DNA from: SIG578 sp036311245
Lineage (GTDB): Bacteria > Bacillota > Clostridia > Oscillospirales > Ruminococcaceae
Direction of reading: 5' to 3'
Assembly: GCA_036311245.1 (NCBI GenBank)
Contig: JAXJQH010000043.1
Span: 1-12,014 of the forward strand
DNA: 12,014 bases
A program made the translations under genes and the position numbers. Each line of letters begins with the position of its first letter. Within the stretch, counting starts at the first letter, position 1. Below are positions 6,398-12,014 of this stretch, in pieces. Below the pieces are notes generated by a model. The model searched no databases. It had not been told where the DNA came from and saw only the letters and a program-made list of their open reading frames with translations.

Positions 6398-6410
6398 TTT
6401 AAATAAAAGC

Positions 6411-6438
6411 AAAAAGCCGTCCTCTCGGACGGCTTTTT
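6411..6438. terminator. Bidirectional Rho-independent terminator between feo operon and malQ
   Basis: AAAAAGCCGTCC (6411-6422) and GGACGGCTTTTT (6427-6438) form a perfect 12-bp stem with loop TCTC, followed by further T residues on the plus strand. The A-tract on the left gives a U-tract on the minus strand. It therefore ends both the feo operon and the convergent malQ, whose stop codon touches it. Confidence 0.93.
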
Positions 6439-7934
6439 TATTTGCTTTTTCGATTATATTTTTTGGTGTATTTCTTTAAAAATCTAAAGTTTTTGCTACT
6501 GAGGTCATTTTTAAGGGCGCGCCACTGCCAGTTTCCGCTACTTACTGCGGGGGTGTTCATTCTCGCCTCAGAAGAAAGGCCTATAAGGTCCTGCATTGTT
6601 AAAATAGCTGTGCTTGCGCAGCTGCTGAGCGCAGAGCGCATCATAGCTTTGGGGATATCCTTTTTGTCCTTTATACAAAGGGTGCGCATAGCAAAATCAA
6701 GCTCTGCCTCGCTTGTATTTTCGACATAACCCAAAAGAGTGTCATTATCGTGCGTGCCTGTGTAAACAACGCAGTTGGGGATATGATTTTTGGGAAGATA
6801 GGCGCTCTGTTCGCTTAAATCAAAGGCAAATTGCAGCACCTTCATTCCCGGAAAGCCACTGTCTGAAAGAAGCCTATAGACATCCTCGGTTAAGTACCCT
6901 AAGTCCTCGGCTATTATGGGAACACTACCAAGTTCTTTTTGTGCTGCATTAAAAAGCTCCATTGCAGGGCCCTCTCGCCACACTCCGTTTTTGGCATTTT
7001 CCGCGCCGAAGGGAATACAGTAATAGCCTGCAAAGCCGCGAAAATGGTCAATGCGAACGACATCATAGATAGAAAAGGCGGCTTTAAGGCGGGCAATATA
7101 CCAAGAGTAGCCATCATTTTTCATATAGTCCCAATCATAAATGGGATTGCCCCAAAGCTGACCCTCCTCAGAAAATGCGTCAGGCGGGCAGCCTGCAACC
7201 TCAATAGGAACATAGTTTTCGTCAAGCTTAAACTGCTGCGGCTGCGACCAGACATCCGCCCCGTCGCGCGCGACATAAATGGGAACATCTCCGATTATTG
7301 AAATGCCTTTTTTATTTGCATATTTTTTAAGCTTAGACCACTGCCGAAAAAAGAAATACTGCAGCATTTTATAATACTCTATGCGCTCGCTGCATTTTTC
7401 TCGCCAAAGCAAAATAGCCTCCTCTTTGCGGCAGCGGATATCATTCTCCCAAGTTTCAAAAGCGGCTCCGCTGTGCGCATCCTTAACCGCCATAAAGAGA
7501 GCAAAGTCATCAAGCCAAAAGCTGTTTTTATTACAAAACTTTACAAAATCCGCAGGAATATTGCGGCTGAAATTTTCCCAAAGCTTTAAAAAGAGCTTGT
7601 TTCTCTCTATGTAAAGCGTGCCATAGTCCACGCGGTCCTGCCGAGCACCCCAAGAGATGTCTTTATAGTCACTTTTTTTAAGATAGCCCTCTTTGCAGAG
7701 CAAATCAAGGTCAATAAAATAGGGGTTTCCCGCAAAGGAAGAAAAGCTCTGATAGGGAGAATCGCCAAAGCCTGTCGGGCAAACGGGCAGTATCTGCCAA
7801 AAGGACTGCCCCGCAGCCTTTAACCTATCAACAAATTTATACGCCTCATGGCCCATAGTTCCTATTCCAAAGCGACCCGGCAGAGATGAAATGTGCATAA
7901 GCACTCCCGCCGCTCTGTTTTTAAGAAGTTCCAT
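6438..7934 (-). CDS. malQ: 4-alpha-glucanotransferase (amylomaltase, GH77)
   Basis: This cytoplasmic enzyme transfers 1,4-alpha-glucan segments between chains, in maltodextrin or glycogen use. The 498-residue length is typical of the short bacterial GH77 type. Catalytic residues are seen as Asp296 (VVRIDHFRG), Glu343 (IIAEDLG) and Asp396 (YTGTHDND), close to the numbering of the Thermus enzyme (293/340/395). N-terminal GVLMHISSLPG and GDSPYQSFSSFAGNPY are also family signatures. I chose the ATG at 7934 with GAGG seven bases upstream; an in-frame upstream start would add 24 residues overlapping the promoter. It has its own promoter and terminator, so it is probably monocistronic, with no glycogen or maltose genes beside it. 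Confidence 0.96.
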   Translation of the reverse strand: MELLKNRAAGVLMHISSLPGRFGIGTMGHEAYKFVDRLKAAGQSFWQILPVCPTGFGDSPYQSFSSFAGNPYFIDLDLLCKEGYLKKSDYKDISWGARQDRVDYGTLYIERNKLFLKLWENFSRNIPADFVKFCNKNSFWLDDFALFMAVKDAHSGAAFETWENDIRCRKEEAILLWREKCSERIEYYKMLQYFFFRQWSKLKKYANKKGISIIGDVPIYVARDGADVWSQPQQFKLDENYVPIEVAGCPPDAFSEEGQLWGNPIYDWDYMKNDGYSWYIARLKAAFSIYDVVRIDHFRGFAGYYCIPFGAENAKNGVWREGPAMELFNAAQKELGSVPIIAEDLGYLTEDVYRLLSDSGFPGMKVLQFAFDLSEQSAYLPKNHIPNCVVYTGTHDNDTLLGYVENTSEAELDFAMRTLCIKDKKDIPKAMMRSALSSCASTAILTMQDLIGLSSEARMNTPAVSSGNWQWRALKNDLSSKNFRFLKKYTKKYNRKSK

Positions 7935-7977
7935 TATCCTACCTCGCCTGCTTTTTTGCAATGTTTCCAGCCTTTTT

Positions 7978-8006
7978 ATTATACTACACGCTCCTAAAAA
8001 AGGCAA
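7978..8006 (-). promoter_or_regulatory. Predicted sigma-A promoter of malQ
   Basis: On the minus strand, TTGCCT (8006-8001), a 17-base spacer and TATAAT (7983-7978). It lies about 44 bases upstream of the malQ ATG. No clear operator or catabolite-response element was recognised around it. Confidence 0.8.
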
Positions 8007-8080
8007 CCGAAATGCAATCTCAAAAGAACATTATTTTAAATTATAGATGCGAAACAAGTTGGTGCAATAAAGAGTTTTTG

Positions 8081-8140
8081 AATCCCCCAGTCTTTTTTGC
8101 CGCAGGCAAAAAAGACAGCCCCCTTGTCTAAAGGGGGCCT
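8081..8140. repeat. Two-hairpin intergenic repeat element (MITE/REP-like)
   Basis: Hairpin A is GTCTTTTTTGCC, loop GCA, GGCAAAAAAGAC (8090-8116, perfect 12-bp stem). Hairpin B is GCCCCCTT, loop GTCTA, AAGGGGGC (8118-8138). A further CCCCC at 8084-8088 could pair with the GGGGG of hairpin B instead. From memory, elements of the form CCCCCAGTC-hairpin-GACAGCCCCCTT-AAGGGGGC are scattered through many gut clostridial genomes. On the minus strand, hairpin B is followed by TGTCTTTTTTG, so it can also act as a terminator for the small gene pair upstream. Confidence 0.7.
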
Positions 8141-8144
8141 ATGT

Positions 8145-8327
8145 TTAGAAATCTTCATCCTGCCGTCTGAATTTTTCTCGTTGTATGTATTTTAACTTTT
8201 CAAGCACATCAGACGGGAGCGAAGGCAATATACATTCGCTGCACATCCCCATACTGTTTATTTCTATTTGCTCTAACAAGCACTCTCCATCCTGCTCATA
8301 TATACAATAAAAATTCTCACATTTCAT
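8145..8327 (-). CDS. Small Cys-rich protein, possible zinc-binding, function unknown
   Basis: A 60-residue protein with Cys3, Cys8, Cys16, Cys29 and Cys32 in the pattern CxxxxC...C...CxxC, followed by a charged helical tail (about 38-60, KLKYIQREKFRRQDEDF). The pattern C-x4-CIY-x5-CxLxxIxI-xxxGxCxxCI resembles small hypothetical proteins I recall from Firmicute prophages and mobile elements, probably zinc ribbons, but I cannot name a family with certainty. Its ATG directly follows the stop of the ribbon-helix-helix gene (TAAATG), and its GGTGA ribosome binding site lies in that gene's last codons, so the two are translated together. A role with the upstream DNA-binding protein is inferred from this linkage only. 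Confidence 0.75.
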   Translation of the reverse strand: MKCENFYCIYEQDGECLLEQIEINSMGMCSECILPSLPSDVLEKLKYIQREKFRRQDEDF

Positions 8328-8519
8328 TTATATCACCTTTTCAGACACTTCTATAGCCTCGTGATTGTCCAATGCGTACTTACAGCATTGCAATACTAAA
8401 AGATTGAATGAAATATCATTTTGTGTTGCAAGCGCATTCAGTTTTTCAAAAAGTGGCTCTGTAAAACGAACTGTACGAGATATATTTGCATTTGTATATT
8501 CCTTTTGTATTTTGAACAT
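8328..8519 (-). CDS. Ribbon-helix-helix (Arc/CopG-like) DNA-binding protein
   Basis: A 63-residue protein with a basic N-terminal tail, a beta-strand SRTVRFT (14-20), helix 1 (EPLFEKLNALATQND, 21-35) and helix 2 after ISFN (ISFNLLVLQCCKYALDN, 36-52). This is the ribbon-helix-helix order, in which paired strands insert into the DNA major groove. Such proteins act as small autorepressors or antitoxins, or in plasmid and phage control; nothing here fixes which. The ATG has AGGTGA seven bases upstream. The gene is the first of a two-gene unit with the Cys-rich protein. The partner does not resemble a known toxin, so I do not call it a toxin-antitoxin pair. Confidence 0.8.
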   Translation of the reverse strand: MFKIQKEYTNANISRTVRFTEPLFEKLNALATQNDISFNLLVLQCCKYALDNHEAIEVSEKVI

Positions 8520-8545
8520 AGCATCATCACCTATACTAATACTAT

Positions 8546-8574
8546 ATCCTAATTAGAATTTTTTATATAACCAA
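8546..8574 (-). promoter_or_regulatory. Weak candidate promoter of the RHH/Cys pair with overlapping inverted repeat
   Basis: On the minus strand, TTGGTT (8574-8569), a 17-base spacer and TAGGAT (8551-8546). The inverted repeat TAACC-N6-GGTTA (8568-8583) overlaps the -35 box and could be an autoregulatory site for the RHH protein. Both calls are tentative. Confidence 0.35.
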
Positions 8575-8617
8575 AAGCGGTTACATTTTACATATAAAAA
8601 TGTGTTGGCTTTTAGCA
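8574..8617. repeat. Imperfect AT-rich inverted repeat
   Basis: AAAAGC...GCTTTT outer arms and ACATTTT...AAAATGT inner arms can fold into one long imperfect hairpin between the RHH gene promoter region and the his operon terminator. No coding sequence is seen here. It may be a regulatory structure or a decayed repeat. Confidence 0.35.
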
Positions 8618-8622
8618 TCGAC

Positions 8623-8655
8623 AAAAAACAGTCCTCTATATTAGAAGACTGTTTT
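8623..8655 (-). terminator. Terminator of the his operon
   Basis: On the minus strand, AAAACAGTC and GACTGTTTT arms, extended inwards by TCTA/TAGA pairs across one mismatch, are followed by TTTTTTG. It lies 27 bases after the stop of the PHP phosphatase gene, the last gene of the his operon. Confidence 0.85.
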
Positions 8656-8681
8656 ATATATACTTTTTATTAAAAGGTTAT

Positions 8682-9455
8682 TTAAAGCTTAAAGCCAATT
8701 TCCTCACAAAACTTTTGCCATTTGGGAAATTCGTAGCAGAGGGTTTTTGCGATGTGGCTGTCGCTTGACATTATTACCTTGCCGCCGTTTTCATAAATCA
8801 GTTTTAAAAGATGTGGCGCGGGATATGGGACAGAACGGTAGCCTCTATGGATAGCGCCCGTGTTTACTTCAAAGGGTTTCCCGCTTTTTAAAAGCCGCTT
8901 TATTGCAGACTCTGCCGCTTTTATATAGCGGGGGTTCTTTTCATCAAAAAGCTCGTTTCCGCCTCCATTGAATTTTGCGACTAAATCAAGGTGTCCGATT
9001 ATATCGCATTTTGTTTTCTCGGCTACCTCTGCGACCGTTTCAAAATATGCTTCACAAAGCAGCAGAAAATCTCCACCGAAATGCTCATTTACCCCTGAAA
9101 TCAGCTTCTCAGAAGTATCATCAACAGACAAAAATCCGTCTTTGACCTTAACATAATGCACCGAGCCGATAACATAGTCATATTTAGCATCAGGGCTATC
9201 TGAATAAAAATCCTGCTCAATGCCGCAAAGAATTTCTATTTTATCTTGGTATTTTTCCTTAAGGCGCAGAATTTCGCGACGGTAAGCTTGCGTTTTTTCG
9301 CTCGACATACAATATCCCTTATCAAAAGGTGTATAGGAATGTCCCGAAAATCCGAGAGTTTTCATTCCCTTATCTATCGCGGCTATGACCATCTCTTCGG
9401 CAGTGTTCTCACCGTCACAAAAGGTGGTGTGGGTGTGTAGGTCCCTTAAAATCAT
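8682..9455 (-). CDS. hisK: Histidinol-phosphatase, PHP superfamily (HisK/HisJ type)
   Basis: The 257-residue PHP-domain enzyme should convert L-histidinol phosphate to L-histidinol, the penultimate part of histidine synthesis. The metal-site motifs are in order: HTH (His7, His9), GHS (His39), GIE (Glu80), SVH (His100), GHLD (His155, Asp157) and SDSH (Asp232, His234), all intact. Length fits the Bacillus HisK/HisJ family. PHP proteins have other activities, so the assignment rests on its place as the last gene of the his operon: its ATG overlaps the hisIE stop (ATGA), with CAGGAGAA upstream inside hisIE. A terminator follows 27 bases after its stop. Confidence 0.92.
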   Translation of the reverse strand: MILRDLHTHTTFCDGENTAEEMVIAAIDKGMKTLGFSGHSYTPFDKGYCMSSEKTQAYRREILRLKEKYQDKIEILCGIEQDFYSDSPDAKYDYVIGSVHYVKVKDGFLSVDDTSEKLISGVNEHFGGDFLLLCEAYFETVAEVAEKTKCDIIGHLDLVAKFNGGGNELFDEKNPRYIKAAESAIKRLLKSGKPFEVNTGAIHRGYRSVPYPAPHLLKLIYENGGKVIMSSDSHIAKTLCYEFPKWQKFCEEIGFKL

Positions 9456-10102
9456 TTGGTCATTTTCTCCTGCTTAACTTTATGGTCAATAACGTGGCGG
9501 GAGGCAAGCTCTGCGTGAATATCATCGAGCGAAATGCCCATTTGCAGCATCAGTACCATAAGGTGATAGGTTAAATCGGCAATTTCATAGATGGTTTCCT
9601 TTTTATCATCTGCCTTTGCCGCAATGATAACCTCGGTGCTCTCCTCGCCCACCTTTTTAAGAATTTTATCAAGGCCCTTTTCAAAAAGGTAGGTGGTATA
9701 AGAGCCTTCTTTTTTCTCGATTTTTCTGCCCTCAATCATTTTCATCAGAATTTCGAGAGAAAATGCGCTGTTTTCCTCGCTCTCAAATAGGGGATTTTCA
9801 AAGCAGGACTGCGTTCCTAAGTGGCAGGCAGGTCCATCAGGCTTTACCTCTATTTTAAGAGCATCCTTATCGCAGTCAGCAATAATGGAAACGATATGCT
9901 GATAATTACCGCTGGTTTCGCCTTTGAGCCACAGCTCTTGTCTTGAGCGGCTGTAAAAGCAGGTAAGACCCTTTTCCATAGAAATCTCAAGGCTTTGCCT
10001 ATTCATATATGCAACCGTCAGGAGCTTTTGGCTGTCGGCATCGACAACAACAGCGGGAATAAGACCCTTTTCATCAAATTTAAGCTCGTTAATATCAATC
10101 AT
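9452..10102 (-). CDS. hisIE: Bifunctional phosphoribosyl-AMP cyclohydrolase / phosphoribosyl-ATP pyrophosphatase
   Basis: A 216-residue fusion performing steps 2 and 3 of histidine synthesis. The HisI half (about 1-108) shows GETSGNYQ (61-68), the metal motif DCDKDAL (Asp76, Cys77, Asp78, Asp80) and GPACHLGTQSCF (90-101, Cys93 and Cys100, zinc ligands by family). The HisE half (about 113-210) shows LDKILKKVGEESTEVIIAAK (in part, 144-163) and YEIADLTYHLMVLM, the pyrophosphatase helices with acidic Mg-binding residues. The ATG at 10102 has AAGGAGAG upstream. It starts 12 bases after hisF and overlaps the phosphatase gene by 4 bases. Length and motifs are normal for fused HisIE. Confidence 0.97.
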   Translation of the reverse strand: MIDINELKFDEKGLIPAVVVDADSQKLLTVAYMNRQSLEISMEKGLTCFYSRSRQELWLKGETSGNYQHIVSIIADCDKDALKIEVKPDGPACHLGTQSCFENPLFESEENSAFSLEILMKMIEGRKIEKKEGSYTTYLFEKGLDKILKKVGEESTEVIIAAKADDKKETIYEIADLTYHLMVLMLQMGISLDDIHAELASRHVIDHKVKQEKMTK

Positions 10103-10114
10103 TGTTTTCTCTCC

Positions 10115-10873
10115 TTATATCCTCATAGAAATTCCCTCGGCGCAAAGAGCCTTTTTTAAATCGGGAATTTTAACCTCGCCGAAATGGAAAATCGAAGCTG
10201 CAAGTCCTGCATCTACCTTGGGTAGCGCTTTAAAAAGGCGGGTGAAATCCTCTATACCGCCCGCTCCGCCCGAGGCGATAACAGGAACTGAAACTGCATT
10301 GCAGACTGCCTCTAACATTTCTAAATCAAAGCCGCCCTTAACACCGTCGGTATCAATGGAATTGACAACCACCTCGCCTGCGCCCATATTAACGCAGCGC
10401 ACAATCCACTCGATAGCCTCCATACCTGTGTTTTCTCTGCCGCCCTTTGCAAAGACGCGGAAAACTCCATCCACCCTCTTTACATCGGCTGACAGAACAA
10501 CACACTGATCGCCATATCTTTTGGCGGCCTCTCTTACAAGCTCGGGATTTTTAATAGCTCCTGAATTTATGCTCACCTTATCGGCGCCGCATTTTAAAAC
10601 CCTGTCAAAGTCATCTAGTGTATTTATGCCGCCGCCGACGGTTAAGGGAATGAATATCGTTTTTGCAACCTCGGTTAAGATATCGGTAAAGAGCGCTCTG
10701 CCCTCTGCCGAGGCGGTTATATCGTAAAAAACAAGCTCGTCTGCCCCGCAGTCGCTATAAAATCGGGCAAGCTCGACGGGAGAGGAAACATCACTGAGTC
10801 CCTCGAAATTTACTCCCTTTACCACCCTGCCGTTTTTAACATCGAGGCAGGGAATAATTCTTTTTGTTATCAT
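10115..10873 (-). CDS. hisF: Imidazole glycerol phosphate synthase, cyclase subunit HisF
   Basis: With HisH, this (beta-alpha)8-barrel enzyme turns PRFAR and HisH-derived ammonia into imidazole glycerol phosphate and AICAR. The 252-residue length is standard. The catalytic aspartates are visible as Asp11 (RIIPCLDVKNGRVVKG) and Asp130 (VVLSADVKR). Phosphate-binding glycine turns appear at LTVGGGI (77-83) and in the late ASGGAGG segment. The ATG at 10873 overlaps the hisA stop (ATGA), with GAGGTG five bases upstream. It forms an operon with hisH and hisA upstream and hisIE downstream. Confidence 0.98.
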   Translation of the reverse strand: MITKRIIPCLDVKNGRVVKGVNFEGLSDVSSPVELARFYSDCGADELVFYDITASAEGRALFTDILTEVAKTIFIPLTVGGGINTLDDFDRVLKCGADKVSINSGAIKNPELVREAAKRYGDQCVVLSADVKRVDGVFRVFAKGGRENTGMEAIEWIVRCVNMGAGEVVVNSIDTDGVKGGFDLEMLEAVCNAVSVPVIASGGAGGIEDFTRLFKALPKVDAGLAASIFHFGEVKIPDLKKALCAEGISMRI

Positions 10874-11583
10874 TTTGCCACCTCAATAGCCTCGGGAAGC
10901 GATATTGCGCCCGTGTAGTAAGCTTTTCCGACAATGGCGGCATAGATATTCTGCTCACGCAGTTTTTTTACATCCTCGATAGAGGAAACTCCGCCTGATG
11001 CAACAAAGTTTATTTTAAATTTTCCCGACAGTTCCTTATACAGCGCATGATTTGCGCCTTGCATAGCTCCGTCACGGGAAATATCGGTGCAGATAACGGT
11101 TTTAACCCCTATCTCCTCGAGCTTTTTGCAGAAATCAAAGGCATCATACTCGCTCTTTTCAAGCCAGCCGCGGATAGCAACCTTGCCATCCTTGATATCA
11201 ACGCCGACTGCAATTTTCTCACCATACTTATTAACCGCCGCTTTAAGAAAGCTCTCGTCGGTTACGGCGGCTGTGCCGAGAATTACTCTGTCAGCACCTG
11301 CCGAAAGATAGGTCTTTACAGTTTCCATATCGCGAATTCCTCCGCCTATTTCTGTAAACAAATCCGTTTGCTCGCATATGGCTTTGACTACCAAAAGGTT
11401 GGGGGTTGAGCCGTCGCGTGCGCCCTCTAAGTCAACTAAGTGAATACAGGTTGCTCCGAGCTCTTTAAATTTCTTTGCCACCTCAGGGGGGTTAGTGCTG
11501 TAAACAGTCATCTCATTGTAATCGCCCTTAAAAAGACGCACTGCCTTACCCTCATATAAATCTATTGCAGGAAAAATCAGCAT
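10870..11583 (-). CDS. hisA: Phosphoribosylformimino-5-aminoimidazole carboxamide ribotide isomerase HisA
   Basis: HisA isomerises ProFAR to PRFAR, the substrate of HisF/HisH. The 237-residue (beta-alpha)8 barrel has catalytic Asp8 (IFPAIDLYEGKAVRL) and Asp129 (VGVDIKDG), with TDISRDGAMQG following. EIGGGIRD (78-85) and VASGGVSS are the phosphate-binding turns. Length is typical. The ATG at 11583 overlaps the end of hisH by 7 bases, with GAGGAGG about ten bases upstream, and the stop overlaps the hisF start by 4 bases. This is tight coupling within the his operon. Confidence 0.98.
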   Translation of the reverse strand: MLIFPAIDLYEGKAVRLFKGDYNEMTVYSTNPPEVAKKFKELGATCIHLVDLEGARDGSTPNLLVVKAICEQTDLFTEIGGGIRDMETVKTYLSAGADRVILGTAAVTDESFLKAAVNKYGEKIAVGVDIKDGKVAIRGWLEKSEYDAFDFCKKLEEIGVKTVICTDISRDGAMQGANHALYKELSGKFKINFVASGGVSSIEDVKKLREQNIYAAIVGKAYYTGAISLPEAIEVAK

Positions 11584-12014
11584 AATTTACCGCCCTCCTC
11601 ACAAAATGCACGCAGAATATTAAGTCCCACCTTACCGCTTTTTTCAGGGTGGAACTGGCAGCCAAAAACATTTTTGTGCGCTACCGCCGCCGTTAAGTGT
11701 GCGCCGTACTCTGCCGTTGCTATAACAGAGTCATCGCAGTTTGTAGCATAAAACGAATGGACAAAATAAACCTGCTGCCCATCCTCAATATAGCGAAAAA
11801 TTGGACTTTCAGGCTGCGAAAGTTTAAGGGAATTCCAGCCCATATGCGGAATTTTAAGGTCACCCTTAACAACATCTGAAATGGGGCGTATCTCGCCCTT
11901 TATAAGTGAAAGTCCCTTATGCTCGCCGTACTCATAGCTTTTTTCTAAAAGTAGCTGCATACCGAGGCAAATTCCAAGCAGCGGTTTGCCGCTCTTTGCC
12001 TCTGAAACTACCAC
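11577..12014 (-). CDS. hisH: Imidazole glycerol phosphate synthase, glutaminase subunit HisH (5' end off right edge)
   Basis: HisH is the class I glutamine amidotransferase that feeds ammonia to HisF. The window holds the last 145 codons of about 200; the first 55-60 are beyond the right edge, so the GTG at the edge is not the real start. The nucleophile is the Cys in PLLGICLGMQLL, with the oxyanion-strand region just after it. The His and Glu of the triad are in FGCQFHPEKSG near the C-terminus. PHMGWN and VYFVHSFYA are further HisH signatures. The gene overlaps hisA by 7 bases. Earlier his genes probably lie further right, but that is not visible. Confidence 0.97.
   Translation of the reverse strand: MVVSEAKSGKPLLGICLGMQLLLEKSYEYGEHKGLSLIKGEIRPISDVVKGDLKIPHMGWNSLKLSQPESPIFRYIEDGQQVYFVHSFYATNCDDSVIATAEYGAHLTAAVAHKNVFGCQFHPEKSGKVGLNILRAFCEEGGKLC

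Noticed and set aside
8081..8140. CRISPR array or attachment site
   Set aside because: The repeats are two different adjacent inverted repeats, not regularly spaced direct repeats, and there is no neighbouring integrase or tRNA.
8145..8519. Toxin-antitoxin system
   Set aside because: The RHH protein could be an antitoxin, but the partner is a Cys-rich microprotein with no RelE, ParE, MazF or other toxin signature, and it follows rather than precedes in a way that gives no further support.

Overview
The window looks like ordinary core chromosome of a low-to-moderate-GC Firmicute, most likely a gut-type clostridium (Oscillospiraceae/Ruminococcaceae-like). The basis is the rimP-nusA-ylxR-ylxQ-infB order, a short NusA without C-terminal repeats, strong GGAGG ribosome binding sites, a clostridial Feo cluster with a FeoB-associated Cys-rich peptide, and a G/C-box hairpin repeat of a kind I recall as common in these genomes. 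The species cannot be named from sequence alone.

Left part (1-3330, minus strand): the translation/transcription operon rimP, nusA, ylxR (rnpM), ylxQ (L7Ae-like) and the 5' third of infB, which runs off the left edge just after its P-loop. A good promoter (TTGCAT-17-TATACT) lies upstream of rimP. Between that promoter and the rimP ribosome binding site sits a terminator-like hairpin with a U-tract, a candidate attenuator through which NusA could control its own operon.

Iron block (3330-6440): a DtxR-family regulator (minus strand) is divergent from feoA, feoB and a 53-residue Cys-rich membrane peptide (plus strand). The regulator's metal-site residues (Met9, Cys100, Glu103, His104) match the iron-type DtxR pattern rather than the manganese-type MntR pattern. 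Two inverted repeats share the core TTAGC-N4-GCTAA, one just after the feoA -10 box and one between feoA and feoB; they are the likely operators. A strong bidirectional terminator closes the block.

Middle (6438-8655): malQ (4-alpha-glucanotransferase, minus strand) with its own promoter, then a two-hairpin repeat element, then a small translationally coupled pair (ribbon-helix-helix protein plus five-Cys microprotein) that looks like accessory or prophage-type DNA.

Right part (8623-12014, minus strand): the end of a histidine biosynthesis operon, hisH (5' end off the right edge), hisA, hisF, hisIE and a PHP-type histidinol-phosphatase. The genes overlap or nearly touch and are followed by a terminator. 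No clearly undescribed system is visible. The best leads are the rimP leader hairpin, the two-operator Feo control region and the small RHH/Cys pair.
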